DNA from: Malus domestica
Taxonomy: Eukaryota > Streptophyta > Magnoliopsida > Rosales > Rosaceae
Assembly: GCF_042453785.1 (NCBI RefSeq)
Contig: NC_091670.1
Span: forward strand, 37,831,501-37,895,500
Direction of reading: 5' to 3'
Length of the DNA: 64,000 nucleotides
Both the position numbers and the translations under genes were made by a program. The notes under the pieces are model-generated. The model did no database searches, was not told the DNA's origin, and saw nothing but the letters and a program-made list of their open reading frames with translations. Positions 50,040 to 62,600 of the stretch are shown here, piece by piece (position 1 is the stretch's first letter; every line of letters starts with the position of its first letter).

Positions 50040-52120
50040 GAAATAAGGACTGGTAATGGTGAGAGAGATATGAGGATGCTTTTGGGATTTCACTCTCTGG
50101 TTGTGTGTGAAGATTCTGTGTGGTCTGGTTGGGCTAATTTATTTATTTGGGTACAAAAAATTGCAGATTTATATCTGAGTCAGTTGAGAAAAACTTACTT
50201 ACAATCCAAATGTCATTGTGCCAGTATTTTTGAACGAATAACGTGCTGTTATAAACAAAAATTAAAACCTATAGCGAAACAGAATTGATTTGAGACGCGG
50301 TCACAGTTAGGTTTCGGGTGTAAATAAGTTCCTATAGATTCTAGAGCGTAAGGGGCTAATTTTAGTGCTAAGTGTCATTTTGTGAATGGTGGGATCTCTT
50401 GATGTGGATTTGTGAATGTTTGAATTTTGGAACGTTTATGAGGAGTGGGAATAAATACAAGGGTTGGGCCCTAGGGATTAAGAGAGTGGGTCAATTTTTT
50501 GGGGATGTGGCTTAAAATAATGGGATGCATGTCTGTGGTAGGCAATTCCTGTATGGTTTTTTTTTTTTGGATCCAAGTGCCAGCATGGTTCAGTTTTTGC
50601 AGAGTGTATTTGCTCGCCACCTTTAATTGATGATGATTTTAAGTGCGGTTAGTAAAAATACATCATTAATAAGATGATAAATATTATCATCGCTTGAGGA
50701 GGTAAATAAAAACGATGTATTATGAGACTACGATTTATTTTTCATGGGTTTTGGATTATTTTTTGTGGACATAATAATATGAATCCGGGGTGCATGTGAT
50801 TCTCTGTGAATCTGTGACTGCAATAATTATTTAATGGTTGGAGGAAAAGTTGGGCTTCAATATGATGTGATTTGGGAAATTTCGATATTGTGCACAGAAT
50901 TGAAGAGCTACTTGAATCTGTACAAATTATGAAATAAATCAATTTGTCAAGTTGGATTAGAGGAATAAATTTGAAATTTTTTTTGAAGGAAATTTGAAAA
51001 TTATTTAATACTAAACAATTAGGCTTCACTGACACACACCCGATCCTAAAATCAAGGCGTACCGTGAGGGCGTGGTCAGGGCTCAAAGCAAACAATATCA
51101 TGCTACGGTAGTGGAGCGGGCCCGAGAAATGATCCGTCCCAGGGCGGGATGTGACAGCACAATTTGAATTGGTAGTTGCTAGTGTTTGAGAACAATAAAA
51201 TAAAAAATTCTAGATTCTACCATCGCATATTATATTGTGACAAATAGTAAGAAATTAAAAAGCACCATATTTTTTGGAAAATGGCACATACGATATTTTA
51301 TTTTTATTTTTATGAAATAGTACGATATTCATCAAATTGTGATATTCTTTAAAAGTATTATATTTAATTACAAAATTCACAAAATGAAACAAAAAGTGAA
51401 TAAATAGACTTTTTTTTTTTTTTTTAATTCGAGAGGGAGTTTACACTCAATTCGAATTTGAAAAAGTGGAGATTAGAATATTTTGCTCTTTCTTATTAAA
51501 CAATAGGTTGTGAAGTTTCATATTATAACTTCGTTGAACATATACAAGAAATTATTAGTGTAAGTATCATATCATCATATAAAGTGATTAACTAGATATG
51601 AACGAAATAACTAGATATTATTGCAATATATTTTATATCAATTTGTTAAGAAATGTTGCAAACTCCAATCCCCCACTGACAAATAAAGGAGATAGAAGCA
51701 AATGATTGATGCTAGAGAGACCATTTACTTAAATCATATTTTGTAAACCGCATGTGATGTAAAGGTCGATGGTTGGATTTCCTCTTTAAATCACGAAAAT
51801 AATAAACCAATCATCAATCTTCACATCACGCGGTCTACAAAATATGGTATAGCAAGATAATCTTCCTAATATTTTTCCAAAAGAAACCATCCTCACAAAT
51901 CATTGAGTTATTTGATACTGTAAGAATATAAAAGTAAAAAAATCTCACATCGGTTGTATTTTAAAGATCTATAAAAAATTTCCAACAAAACAAACAAAAA
52001 TGTTTCATGGGTCATATCTCAAAGAATTAGGTGGACTATTTAGGCCCATGATCAAGATCTTTCAATCAACTCCATCCTACGGTCATGAGCCTAAGTAAAG
52101 AATACACTTCACCACCACAC
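50040..52120. other. Intergenic region with LTR fragment and MITE, no gene seen
   Basis: 51025-51168 (AAATCAAGGCGTACCGTGAG, then ATCATGCTACGGTAGTGGAG, then GGGCGGGATGTGACA) reads like the end of a plant LTR retrotransposon. The remainder is AT-rich without recognisable genes. Confidence 0.45.
51735..51847. mobile_element. MITE-like inverted repeat, 113 bp
   Basis: CATATTTTGTAAACCGCATG, then TGATGTAAAG (left), pairs with CTTCACATCACGCGG, then TCTACAAAATATGG (right). The centre includes GGTTGG / CCAATC. Confidence 0.65.
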
Positions 52121-52324
52121 ACAAACATTTCCCAGAAAACAGAGCAGCTCTTTCCAGCGCTGTACAGTTCCCAACCCAACCCAGTATATTCAAAAGACTA
52201 GTTCGATTTCAGAGTTTGAGATCCATCAACCTTCAAATCCAAAATCCAACTCACTTCACCAACAATCCATCGTCGTTTTGAGCTCGATCTCAATCCTCTG
52301 CTCTTCAAGGATACAGAGCCCGAA

Positions 52325-52362
52325 GGAGAAGAAGAAGAAGAAGAAGAAGAAGAAGAAGAAGA
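52325..52362 (+). repeat. (GAA)n microsatellite in the SH3P2 5' UTR
   Basis: About eleven GAA units run up to the ATG at 52363. Purine-rich 5' UTR repeats of this kind are length-variable between cultivars. Confidence 0.8.
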
Positions 52363-55300
52363 ATGGATGCTATAAGAAAGCAAGCAAGTAAGCTCCGAGA
52401 GCAGGTCGCCAAGCAGCAGCAGGTGATTTACGAACAGCCCATTTATTTGTTTTGAGTATAATCTTCTTGTTCTTGTTATTTTTGAAGTAAAGTTTTAAGC
52501 TTGCTAATTGACTGTTTGGTTACTGAGAAAATGTGGCGGTGGATTCGTGGTTTGTGTTTGTGTTGGTTTACTAAATTATGAACGGGGATGTAAATTTGAA
52601 GCGATTTCAGTGGTGCCCGGTTCGTTATTCGATCGAAATTTTTACTATTGTTGATCTTCTTGAGAGAGGAATGGTGCTAGTTAATTGAATTAAGCAAATT
52701 CTGTTCATTTCGATTTGAATCCGGAACACCTGAATCTCAAAATTTGTAATTTTGTTCCTTTTCTGCAATCTGTATTAGATCAATGGAGAAAATGTAGTAT
52801 GAATTTATGCTGTATTTATATCGAATTTCTTGGTGAAGATCGAATTCATTGTTTCTTAAATGGACCCAATTTTGGTAATTATCTATATACTTTTGTTGAC
52901 AAATTCAGTAGTGGAGGATGAGTTTTGGTAGCACACTTTATGCAATATATAGCGTGTTTGATGATAGTGGAGATAAGTGTAGAAAATACCACCCTCGGAT
53001 TGCTAACTTAAATGATTTAAGTTCATATAGCGTGCCATTATGGTTCTTCCGCGACTCCGTTCTTGCTATTTACCTACTTTTTTTGGCTTGTTAGAAATAT
53101 TCACCCATCAATTAGTTGCTATTGTTTCTGTCCATCAAATTAATGTTATAGTTTTGTTTTTGAATCTTCAGGCTGTGATAAAGCAGTTCGGTGGGACTGG
53201 TTATGAAAGCTCAGATGTGATGGTAATAGATGAGGTTGAGATGCAGAGGCATCAGCAGCTAGAGAAACTGTACAGGTCCACTCGCGCAGGAAAGGTACAT
53301 GTGACCAAGAACCATTTTGAAATTATACATTAACTTGAAACGATCTATTCTTTCTATCTTCATTAAAAAAAGAAGCAAAGCATTCCTGTCGTGCTTTTCT
53401 AAGATGTTTAATATCTTTGAGGTTGGTGCTGGAAACTAATTTGCACATTGTTTATTCTCAGGATTTTCAGAAAGAAGTTGTTAAAGCAGCAGAAGCGTTC
53501 ACAGCCATAGGTTATAAGCATATTGAAGCAGGTAGAAATTTGTTATTCGTTTTCAGTGACATTGGATGATCTATGGGGCAATGTGTATTGGAGTTAATAA
53601 CCTAGTCTATGAAATTAGTTTCAGAACTTTACTTGGTAAATGGAACACATATGCCTTTGTAGTTGCACTTATTACTTGTAATCTTTTTGTGGTAGCCAGG
53701 AACCAAGTTGTCCGAGGATTGTAGCAGATATGGTGCAGAAAACCCCAGTGACAAGATTTTAGCTAAGGGTGCATCTATATATGGTGATGCTCGTAAGCAT
53801 GTAGAAAAGGAACAAGAAGATTTGAATAAGCTGTTATCTTCGCAGGTTGACTTCTGAATATAATTTTATTTATGGTGTGCTTATGACTTCATCATTGGGT
53901 AGTTTCTACTATTTGTTGTAATTCGTCAACGATTCTTAGAGAAATTAGTTACATTGTTGGATGCAGGATTCATCCGTACACAGACACGCTCACACATACA
54001 TCATTTTATATAACTTTTTGGATGACAGAAGTCTTCTGTATTTCTGACGATTATTTCTCAACCATGGTTGCGTTTTAGTCATCATTGAAGTATTGTAGCC
54101 ATTTTTGTGCTGTGCTGCAGGACGTGAATTCTATCACTAATATTTTTTATAGAGTACGTGTTTGTGGATTAGAATTATAGTTATACTTACCCTTGAAGCT
54201 TTTGAGTAGCTTGCAACTTTAGATGGACTTGTAATACCATTACATTTGTATAAGTCCACTTCGTTTTTGAAGATTGTAATAATAATAATAAGAGTATTCA
54301 TGAGTTAAGATGGAGCATGTAACTTATCCTTCACTGTTTTTTATAGATTTTAGATCCGTTAAGAGCAATGATAGCTGGTGCACCTTTGGAAGATGCTCGT
54401 CATCTTGCTCAACGTTATAGTCGAATGAGACAGGAAGCAGAGACACAGGTAAAATACATTCCTATCTTATCATGTTTGATAATATTTGCCTTTTGCCAAC
54501 ATATTAGTGACCTTAAGAAAACAACAGGCGGTAGAAGTGTCCAGAAGACAAGCACGAGTAAGAGAACTTCCAAATCCTGATAATGTTGCAAAGCTGCAGG
54601 CAGCGGAAGCAAAGATGAAAGAATTGAAAGCAAACATGGCAGTTCTGGGTATAGAAGCTTCAGCTGCATTGGCTGCTGTGGAAGCACAGCAGCAAAGACT
54701 AACTTTCCAGAGGCTTGTTGCACTGGTAAGAATGCACATGATTTTCCGAGTATTAGTTTTTATGTTGAAGATTATAGTGATTCTTCAGTTATACACGTAT
54801 TAACCTTAGCACTGTTAAGGTTGAAGGAGAAAAGAATTATCATCTGAGAGTGGCTGCCATACTTGGTGAGGTTGAAGCGGAGGTCAGTTCCACTTACGAT
54901 TGTCTTTAAAAGGAAAGCATTTCCGATTTAACTATATGAACTGATGTCATGGCCTGGATTTTGTGGCAGTTGGTCTCAGAGAAACAACGGAAAGAGTCTG
55001 CTCCTCCTGTGATTCCACAAGAGAACGGCTCAGAGAAAACAATGTACTTCTTGGCTGAAGTATGTTACTTTTCTTATCCTGGATGCTGTATTTCTGATTG
55101 CTCAATCAAACTTAAAGTATTAAAAGAAACTTTATTTACCCTTTATACAAAGATTAACACGAGAATATAAGATAGGCTGCACAATGCAGGGGTCATATAG
55201 TTGCAGAGAAAGTTAACAATATAGGTTGTATAGAAAGAAGGGAGAGAGGAATTAACAGATAAGATACTAAAAGATGAAATAAGTGTTCTTCGTTTTTCTA

Positions 55301-55799
55301 TTCCTTAGGACCGTGGGCCTTCGATATCCAGTTTCGTGCCTGTTTCACCCACTCTTGAACTGGCTCTATGACATATCATATTTAAAGTACGTCTAAGAAT
55401 CTGAACTTCTATGTTTTTACTCTTTCAGGCAACACATTCTTTCAGTGCTGCATCGGAGAAGGAACTAAGCTTGTCAGTTGGTGACTATGTTGTTGTGCGA
55501 AAGGTAATCTCCTCGAGACCAGCCTTTATTGTTCGTCAACCATAAACGAAAACTAGGCCATGATTTGTTGGGATGCTCTGGATGAAACTTGCCAAATCTT
55601 AGGTTTTTTTTTTCTTTCCTTTTTTGAATTAACGTGCCTAATATTCTCTTGTTTGCTGATCTGGAAACTTTTTATCCAGGTGAGTCCATCAGGATGGTCG
55701 GAAGGAGAGTGCAAGGGAAAAGGAGGATGGTTTCCGACAGCCTACGTGGAGAAACGCCAGCGGATTCCATCCAGCGATCTCGGGGGTGAAGATTACTGA
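52363..55799 (+). CDS. SH3P2: SH3 domain-containing protein (SH3P2/SH3P3-type BAR-SH3), 348 aa
   Basis: Membrane-shaping adaptor for clathrin traffic, cell-plate formation and autophagosome formation, by analogy with Arabidopsis SH3P2. Ten exons: 52363-52422, 53172-53294, 53462-53531, 53700-53845, 54347-54448, 54528-54725, 54820-54882, 54970-55059, 55429-55503, 55680-55799 (1047 nt, in phase). The N terminus MDAIRKQASKLREQVAKQQQ and the BAR-like helical region (about 1-260) carry SSDVMVIDE, ALEVSRRQARVRE-type and RLTFQRLVALVEGEKNYH blocks. The SH3 domain (about 285-340) shows HSFSAASEKELSLSVGDYVV, then WSEGECKGKGGWFPTAYVE with the conserved Trp/Pro/Tyr ligand surface. Length fits SH3P2/SH3P3 better than the longer SH3P1; the exact paralogue is a guess. 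Confidence 0.93.
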
Positions 55800-56086
55800 G
55801 CCCTCCCCAACACCTGGTAGTTAGTTTCCTCTTTACGACTCTCATCATGTAAAAAATAACAAAAGATTGTCTGGTCATGATGTTTGGTTTTCTCGTGCGC
55901 TCGTTTGGCGTTGTCCCATGATGTAGTCGGGACATGCGTGTGCATGTTGTTTCTTACAAATTTTCCAGACAATGCATTTTCGTGAATGCTACATGATTAT
56001 GTAATTTGATGATTCGCGTTGTTTGTAAAAAAATGGTCAGCAGTTTAACAAATTTCAACTGATACTGCCAAAAAGGGGACAAATTA
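55800..56086. other. SH3P2 3' UTR and downstream DNA
   Basis: No further gene is seen. The minus-strand frame across 55672-55935 is a shadow of the last exon and UTR. Confidence 0.5.
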
Positions 56087-56577
56087 TCTATTCTATTCTA
56101 TTAAGAGAAGAGGGCTCGTTAACTTTTTGCCCCATTTTCTTTCAATTTTGCCCTCACTTTTGAATACATAATGTTGACATGAGGAGGGCAAAATAGTAAT
56201 TTTGTATCTTTTGAATTTTTCTTCTTTTTTCCTATTTTGCCCTCACTTTTGATGTAAAGGGCAAAATAGTAATTTTGTATCGAAATATTTATATAAGATA
56301 AAAAATATGCACTTATTAAGAAAAATTGTCCCATCATCATTTTTTCACACACGTAAGTGAAATCATGATGTTTTTTGGATAGTTTGAATGACCTGAAACG
56401 GTTGCGCTTGAGAAGAACGTAAGAGGAGGTGGGTGGTTAAGGATGCTTTAATTTTGTACCTTTTGACAAAATGATAATCATATCCATATTTTTCTTATTT
56501 TACCCTCATTTTTTAAGAACATGACAATCATATACCTATTTTGTTCATACACACACAAGATGTGTGCTCTCTGCTAG
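56087..56577 (+). mobile_element. Non-autonomous Helitron, 491 bp
   Basis: Starts TCTATTCTATTCTATTAAGA after an A. Ends with a hairpin (ACACACAAGATGTGTG), a short spacer and CTAG (56574-56577), followed by T. An internal phrase (TTTTGCCCTCACTTTTGA) is duplicated at 56147 and 56233. No Rep/helicase is present. Confidence 0.78.
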
Positions 56578-56584
56578 TAGCCAA

Positions 56585-56885
56585 TTAAAACAAGAAAGAC
56601 TTGAGCAATCTTTATCTTCCTTCTCACATTGAACTTGTGTGAAGTGCCACAAAAGATGCACAAGCACCATCGCCGATCTTCATGAGAAATTCGTGGCTTC
56701 CCTTCGCGGCCGCCACGCCATTCTTCACCACTGCAATTGCGTCGGTGTTTTTTTATGGTGGTAAGACGATGAGCAACGACAATGGTTACTCGTTGCTTCT
56801 GCCCTCCCGGTAACTGCACCCCTCGGTTCCCTGACAGAGGTGTCATATAGCCTTGAGGCAATGAAGAGGTGAAACCGTGTGCATG
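56585..56885 (-). pseudogene. ABCB transporter pseudogene fragment (second nucleotide-binding domain)
   Basis: Minus-strand reading: FTSSLPQGYM, GNRGVQLPGGQKQR, then VTIVVAHRLTTIK. These are the ABC signature region and H-loop of an ABCB/MDR transporter. In functional proteins about 40 residues including Walker B separate QKQR from the H-loop block; they are missing here. The signature LSGGQ has become LPGGQ. After the H-loop an A-run shifts the frame, but IAVVKNG-like and DGACASFVALHTSSM-like sequence is still readable in another frame. It is therefore a dead relic. It lies on the opposite strand to, and 2.8 kb upstream of, the intact ABCB gene. Confidence 0.8.
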
Positions 56886-57179
56886 GTCACCAAATGGTCA
56901 CCAAAGCCTGCAATTGTCTGAAGACTCCAACTTACATGCAAGACTTGGGAGATTTTTTTGGTGTCCACGGAATACGAGATTGTATACTACGTGTCATTAT
57001 ACAAATAATGTGACACTTGAAAAATAAAAATTTCTTTCATTTATATAATAACATATGATGTTACAATTCGTGTCTTGAGCTAAAAACTTCTCAAAATAAA
57101 GTGCAAAATAAATAAATAATAAAATAATTATTAATATTTTATTTATAATAAATGTACACTCTAAATTTTCTATATTTAA

Positions 57180-59630
57180 AAAAAAAAAATTTAATGAAAC
57201 AGCCAACCGACGAGAACGGATGAGATCAATCTACCCCACGCCATAATCAAATACCCCAACGTCTCTCCTCTTCTCCTTATACTTTGTAGCCATGACCTTC
57301 ACTGTAAAACCATAATTTCTTTTTAAATAGTTCAGATTACTTAGTAGTATTAAAAATAAAAAGTCATGATTGAATTGAAAAAAAATAGTATTTTTACTTA
57401 TTTGCCAACTTAATGAATATAAAACCGAACTATCAAGTAAAACTCACGGGCGTAGTCAGCCTAAAGGCTACCATGGGCTATAGTCCAAGTAGCTTTCGGT
57501 GAAAAACAAAGTTTTACATGTAATTTTTTTGATTTCTGAAGGTAGCCCATCATATATTTAGGCATTAATCCTAATTCTCTTAGTTTAATTACATAAAATT
57601 ATATAATACAACTTACAAACAATCTCTTTTTCTTATATCATTTTTCTTGTGGCTTCTTGTACATATATATATATATATTTAAAATTGGGATTTGTTTGAC
57701 TTTTAACAGATGTTTAATAACAAAAAAAAATTCTTGGATCACCTTGTGAAGCTTTTCATAAGCTAATTGATACTGTGAAAAATACATTATCAATTTCTTT
57801 GTTCATAAAGATTTAAACTTTAAACTAGCTTACCCGGTGAAAAATTTCTAGCTCCGCCCATAATAATACTAATCCGTACTGCTCAGTACTACATAAAATA
57901 AACGGTAACATCATACTAAAAGGAGAAAATAAATTCTAAACTATCATTCAACCGTGCATTTTTTGGAATCCGGATTCTCACCGGATCCTTTTTGTGAGGA
58001 TCTCGGAGATCTATAAATCATATCCGTTTATCGTACCTCGTACGATCAGAAATCATTTTAAATATTTTTATTTAAAATTAAATACAAATAATATCTGATA
58101 AAAAACTGATCGCATAATGTACGATGAACATACATAATTTACGAATCTCTAAAATACTTACCGAAAGGATCTAGAGAGGGTCCTGTTGGCATTTTTTGTT
58201 CACTACAAAGTGAAAAACTGAAATGTGAAGCTCTTCTAGAAAAGAGTGCATCCTGGTGCTTGTGATTGTGAATTTAAGATAATGGCAAATCTACCAAGAT
58301 AATTTTCTAGACTTCTGTAAGCAAATGGTCTGCGTAGAAGATGACGTTACAGTATACATGGATTAGCTGCATAGTTCGGATGAAGTATTTTTGCTCATAA
58401 TCATAAATTATAATGTATGATAATCATACACCTAATTATCTATCACGTATTCTTTCACTCGATATTGGTTAACTTTTTTCTCAAAATTATAAAAGTAACA
58501 TTTAGTATGAAAGTTAACTAGAATTGAATGAGAAAAAACACGTAAGAGATGATTAGGGGCATAATGAGCATATTAAAATAATAAAACATACGTTCAAATG
58601 CTCCTTAGTTCGGATAAGATATGGTGACAGAAGTAATGAGATTCATCATTCACCTAGTTTAGTACCATTTAAATAAATAAATAAAATTACGTATGTGATA
58701 TACTTTCCTTAGTTCCTATTCAATATGTAGCATATCAAAAGAATAAACATATTATTAGTTACTTTTGTAAAACTATATAGATATCAATTGACACTAACTT
58801 GCTAATTGGCAGAATTTTGTACCTCAAGTTGCTGCTTCAATGTTTCGATTGAAGAAGAAACTCTCATGCTGATTTCTTTATTATCAAACGATGTAATTGT
58901 TGTTGCTTTTGCATGCGGTCGGTCGGTCTGTCCCTTTCTTCCTTCACAAATCTCAACAGTTTAAAGGTCATTCATACGAATCCAATTGTCGAATTCGGTT
59001 TTTCTCGTAAACGTGCTTTTTGAGTTGTTTTATTTAAACAAAAATTTGAAAAATTGAAGATGCACGTTGGTGCTAAGTTTAATTTTTACCGATTTTTCAG
59101 GCTCCTAATTTTTGATAATTTAATTAACTTATAATATTGTTTGTCAACAAATAATAACTTTTTTTTGTTAACAATAATAATTCTTGTTAAATTGGATTAC
59201 AATTAAACTAAATTGAGAGAGGAAAGGAGAAATTTCGAAAAAAAAGAGAGGAAAGGAGAAAAAGGAGCCTTAGAGTGAGGAAGCGATAAAAATCAACGTA
59301 GCAGCTGATTAGTAGGACTCTGATGTATATGTTGCATCCAAACACCAAATCATCTTTTGACTAATGACAAATTTTTCAGTTTGATCGAAACATGACTGAT
59401 TAAATAACCTGTTATTATTTAAGTGGAAATATATTTGAATAATATGTATTAGGGGCGCACTGAAAAATCTCTAGCCTAACTAACTAGTTGTCCTAGTTGT
59501 ACACACTCTTTTTCCTTTTCCACCTCACACCACCACACCATAAAGCACATAGGGCACACAAAAAGTTGATATCTCACTTTGTCCTCCTACACAATTCTCC
59601 TCATCAAACAACAACGAAGGAGACCGATCA
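57180..59630. other. Intergenic region upstream of the ABCB gene
   Basis: No gene recognised. 57429-57862 starts CGGGCGTAGTCAGCC and ends AGCTCCGCCCATAA, which may be the ends of a decayed DNA element. A family B MITE is at 57958-58190. The remainder is AT-rich. Confidence 0.45.
57958..58190. mobile_element. MITE family B (diverged copy)
   Basis: Left GGATTCTCACCGGATCCTTT, then TTGTGAGGATCTCGGAGATC; right CCGAAAGGATCTAGAGAGGG. The core CCGTTTATCGTACCTCGTAC and its partner GCATAATGTACGATGAACA are inverted. Confidence 0.6.
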
Positions 59631-59635
59631 TCTTC

Positions 59636-59637
<2 letters not shown>

Positions 59638-59669
<32 letters not shown>
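59638..59669 (+). repeat. (GA)n microsatellite in the ABCB 5' UTR
   Basis: Sixteen or so GA units, 29-60 bp upstream of the start codon at 59698. Confidence 0.75.
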
Positions 59670-59671
<2 letters not shown>

Positions 59672-59697
59672 ATCTTCTTCGAATTAGGGCAACTGCC

Positions 59698-62600
59698 ATG
59701 GAAGGAGGAAGCGGAGGAGGAGATGGAAAAGCAGAAGTTAATAATAATAGCGGGTCACAAGCGAAAGCAGATCAAGAAAAGCAGAAAGTGGCCTTCTATA
59801 AACTCTTTGCGTTTGCAGACCGTTTGGACATTGCGTTGATGATCGTTGGAACGATATCTGCGGTGGGGAATGGTCTGTCGCAGCCACTCATGACTCTTGT
59901 GTTTGGTAATCTTATCAACACCTTTGGTTCCACCGATCCTGGTCACATCGTTCCCTTGATCTCTAAGGTATAGATATACCTGTATATACATACATGCATT
60001 CGTATTCTTGGTTACAAGAACATCAAGATGCTTGGTTTTCTGGGTTTTTTCCTCCTTTCTTCCGAATACAACGAGATTTTGGGTTTCTGAGTTTTCTGGG
60101 TTCTATGATTGGAATAGACACATGCACGTTTATTTCTCTTTTTTTTTTTGGTAAAGATAATATATTTATTTCTCTTTTTTTGGTAAAGATTATATTTATT
60201 TCTCGAAACACTGAAAATCTTTAGAATTCAAAAAGTGTACAGCTTTCTTTGCGTTTCTTGAAAGTTGAAAAGAGCCCTATTGTTTTATCTTTTTCCATAA
60301 AAAGGAAAATCTATATTTCTTTCAATCACATTAAGCCAAAAATCACGGCGACCAAAAAATGTGAATACGGTATCAAACAAAACCACTTTTTCTAGGTTAC
60401 TTCTCATGTTCCAAGTGATTTTTTCTCGATTTTATTTATTTATTTAATTTTTTTTTTGTTGTTGTTGCAGGTGTCTCTAAAATTTGTGTATTTGGCCATT
60501 GGCACTGGAGCTGCAGCACTTCTACGTAAGTCTCAATAATCCTAATTTTTTTTTCTATTTTTCTTCCTCTATTTATTTTGTTAATCGGGTTTAATTCTTT
60601 GATTAATTACACCAGTAGGTTGATTAAATTGTTTGTGTGAATTTGCAGAGGTGGCATGTTGGATGGTGACAGGAGAAAGGCAGGCTGCTAGAATTAGAGG
60701 CAAGTACATGAAGGCAATCCTAAGGCAGGACATTGGCTTCTTTGACACTGAAACTAGCACTGGAGAGATCATTGGTAGGATGTCTGGGGACACCATTCTT
60801 ATTCAAGAAGCCATGGGGGAAAAGGTAATTAACTTACTAATTAAGCTACTTTGTTTTTTGGTTAACTGCTAATTAATCTAGCTACTTAACTGGATGACTT
60901 CATTTCCTGTGCCCTATTCACTCTCTTCCTTCTCATTCATTGATCTAAGACAACTCTTAACCGATTAAAGGCACCTGATTAATATTTAACTTTTAATTCA
61001 AGACAGTTGGGCAAAGGTCCTTAAATTTGCCCTCCAACTAAGTCTTGTTGCAGATTTTATCCTTTGAAGTCCTTCATTTCTGGGTTTTAATTCATGTTGT
61101 TCTTGTTATGTAATAGATGATTAGGATTATAACATTTGAAGAGTGTGTGTTGTGTCAGTTGTCATAGTAGCTGTGAGTGTTTAAGTGATTATGTGTTGTG
61201 CACGTGATCGAACTCATGCTGCAAATGTCATGGAATTGCAACGGCTATCTTCCCTTAGTTGCAACATGAGTTCGATTGAGGGAATTGCAACGGTGGGGGT
61301 AAAGAAAAGCAACGACTTTAAATAGGATTATCCCACTCTAACTAATACCGAGGCATGTTGTGGTAAAACCTCACATCTGACAGATTGAGCAGGTGGTAAA
61401 GTTGAGGACAGTATCGATGTCGTTAGGGTGGGGCACCCTGAGCCCGTCGATCTAAAAAATTTCAACATAGTATCAGAGCCTACAGTTACGGGCCCATGCA
61501 AGCCAAAGGCTTGTCATCAGGAAGTGTGGGCTTGGTAACAAGTTTGGACTCTTAACATAGAGTTGACATTTGAGTTTTTAAGAGTCATTTCCTGAAAAGA
61601 TTGAAAACAAGTCTAGACTCCATTGAAGTCGACCTCTAAGTTTTAATTGCCGATGTGTGAATCTCCACGCGTGAACCACTAAATGAGGTTTCACATGAAG
61701 GGGCGTGTTAACAGTCCCACATCGGTGGGGGTAAAGAAAAGCAATGACTTTAAATAGGATTATCTCACTCTAACTAATATCAAGGCTTTTTGTGGTAAAG
61801 CCCCACACCTGACGGATTGGGCATGTGGTAAAGCTGGGGACAATATCGGTGTCGTTAGAGTGGGGCCCTCCCAGGCTCGTCGATCTAAAAAATTTCAACA
61901 CTAACATGGTATTAGAGCCATGTTCGACTTGAATCAAGGAGTGTGAATCTGTGATTTAGTTTTATGGGTTTTCAATGAAGAACCTCAACTGAATCGAAGA
62001 AAGAAATGACCTCATTGCAAGAGATGCAAGGGGATTGTGATTGATTCATGGAGCTGTGTGCGATGAGATTCTCCCTCTAATTGCAAATCAAGAAACAACA
62101 AAGGAGGCATAGAATGTCTTGAAGCAAGAGTACAAGGGTGATTCACAGAAGGCTGTGAAATTTCAAGGTATTCATCATGATTTTGAATATGCTAGAATGA
62201 GAAATGGTGAAGCATTGTCTGATTATTTGACTAGGCAGTTTGGATTGACTAACTAAATGAAAATGTATGGTGAAGTGTCTAATAAGAGGATGGTAGAGAA
62301 CTCATTGGTAAGTCTTGTCCCAACATATGATAATATGGTATTTGTGATTGAGGTAATTATGAAAATTAGTAAGGTAGATCCGACTGAGGTTGTATCAACT
62401 TTCAGGGGTTTTGAACAAAGATTGTCGAGACATGCTGAAGATGGAGATGTGAATGAGAGGGCCTTCGCTAGTCTTCGTATTCAATCAAATAGTAGCTCAT
62501 AGGTTGGTGGTTTCAAGGGCAAGAAGCTTGGGAAGAACAAGGAGAAAAGAGGATATGTAAAACCTAATGAGAAGCCTAATGCAGTTGTGAAGTATAATAG

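Noticed and set aside
59994-60224. Frame in ABCB intron 1
   Set aside because: Lies wholly inside a GT-AG intron, low complexity (repeated TTTATTTCTCTTTTTTTGG) and no domain.
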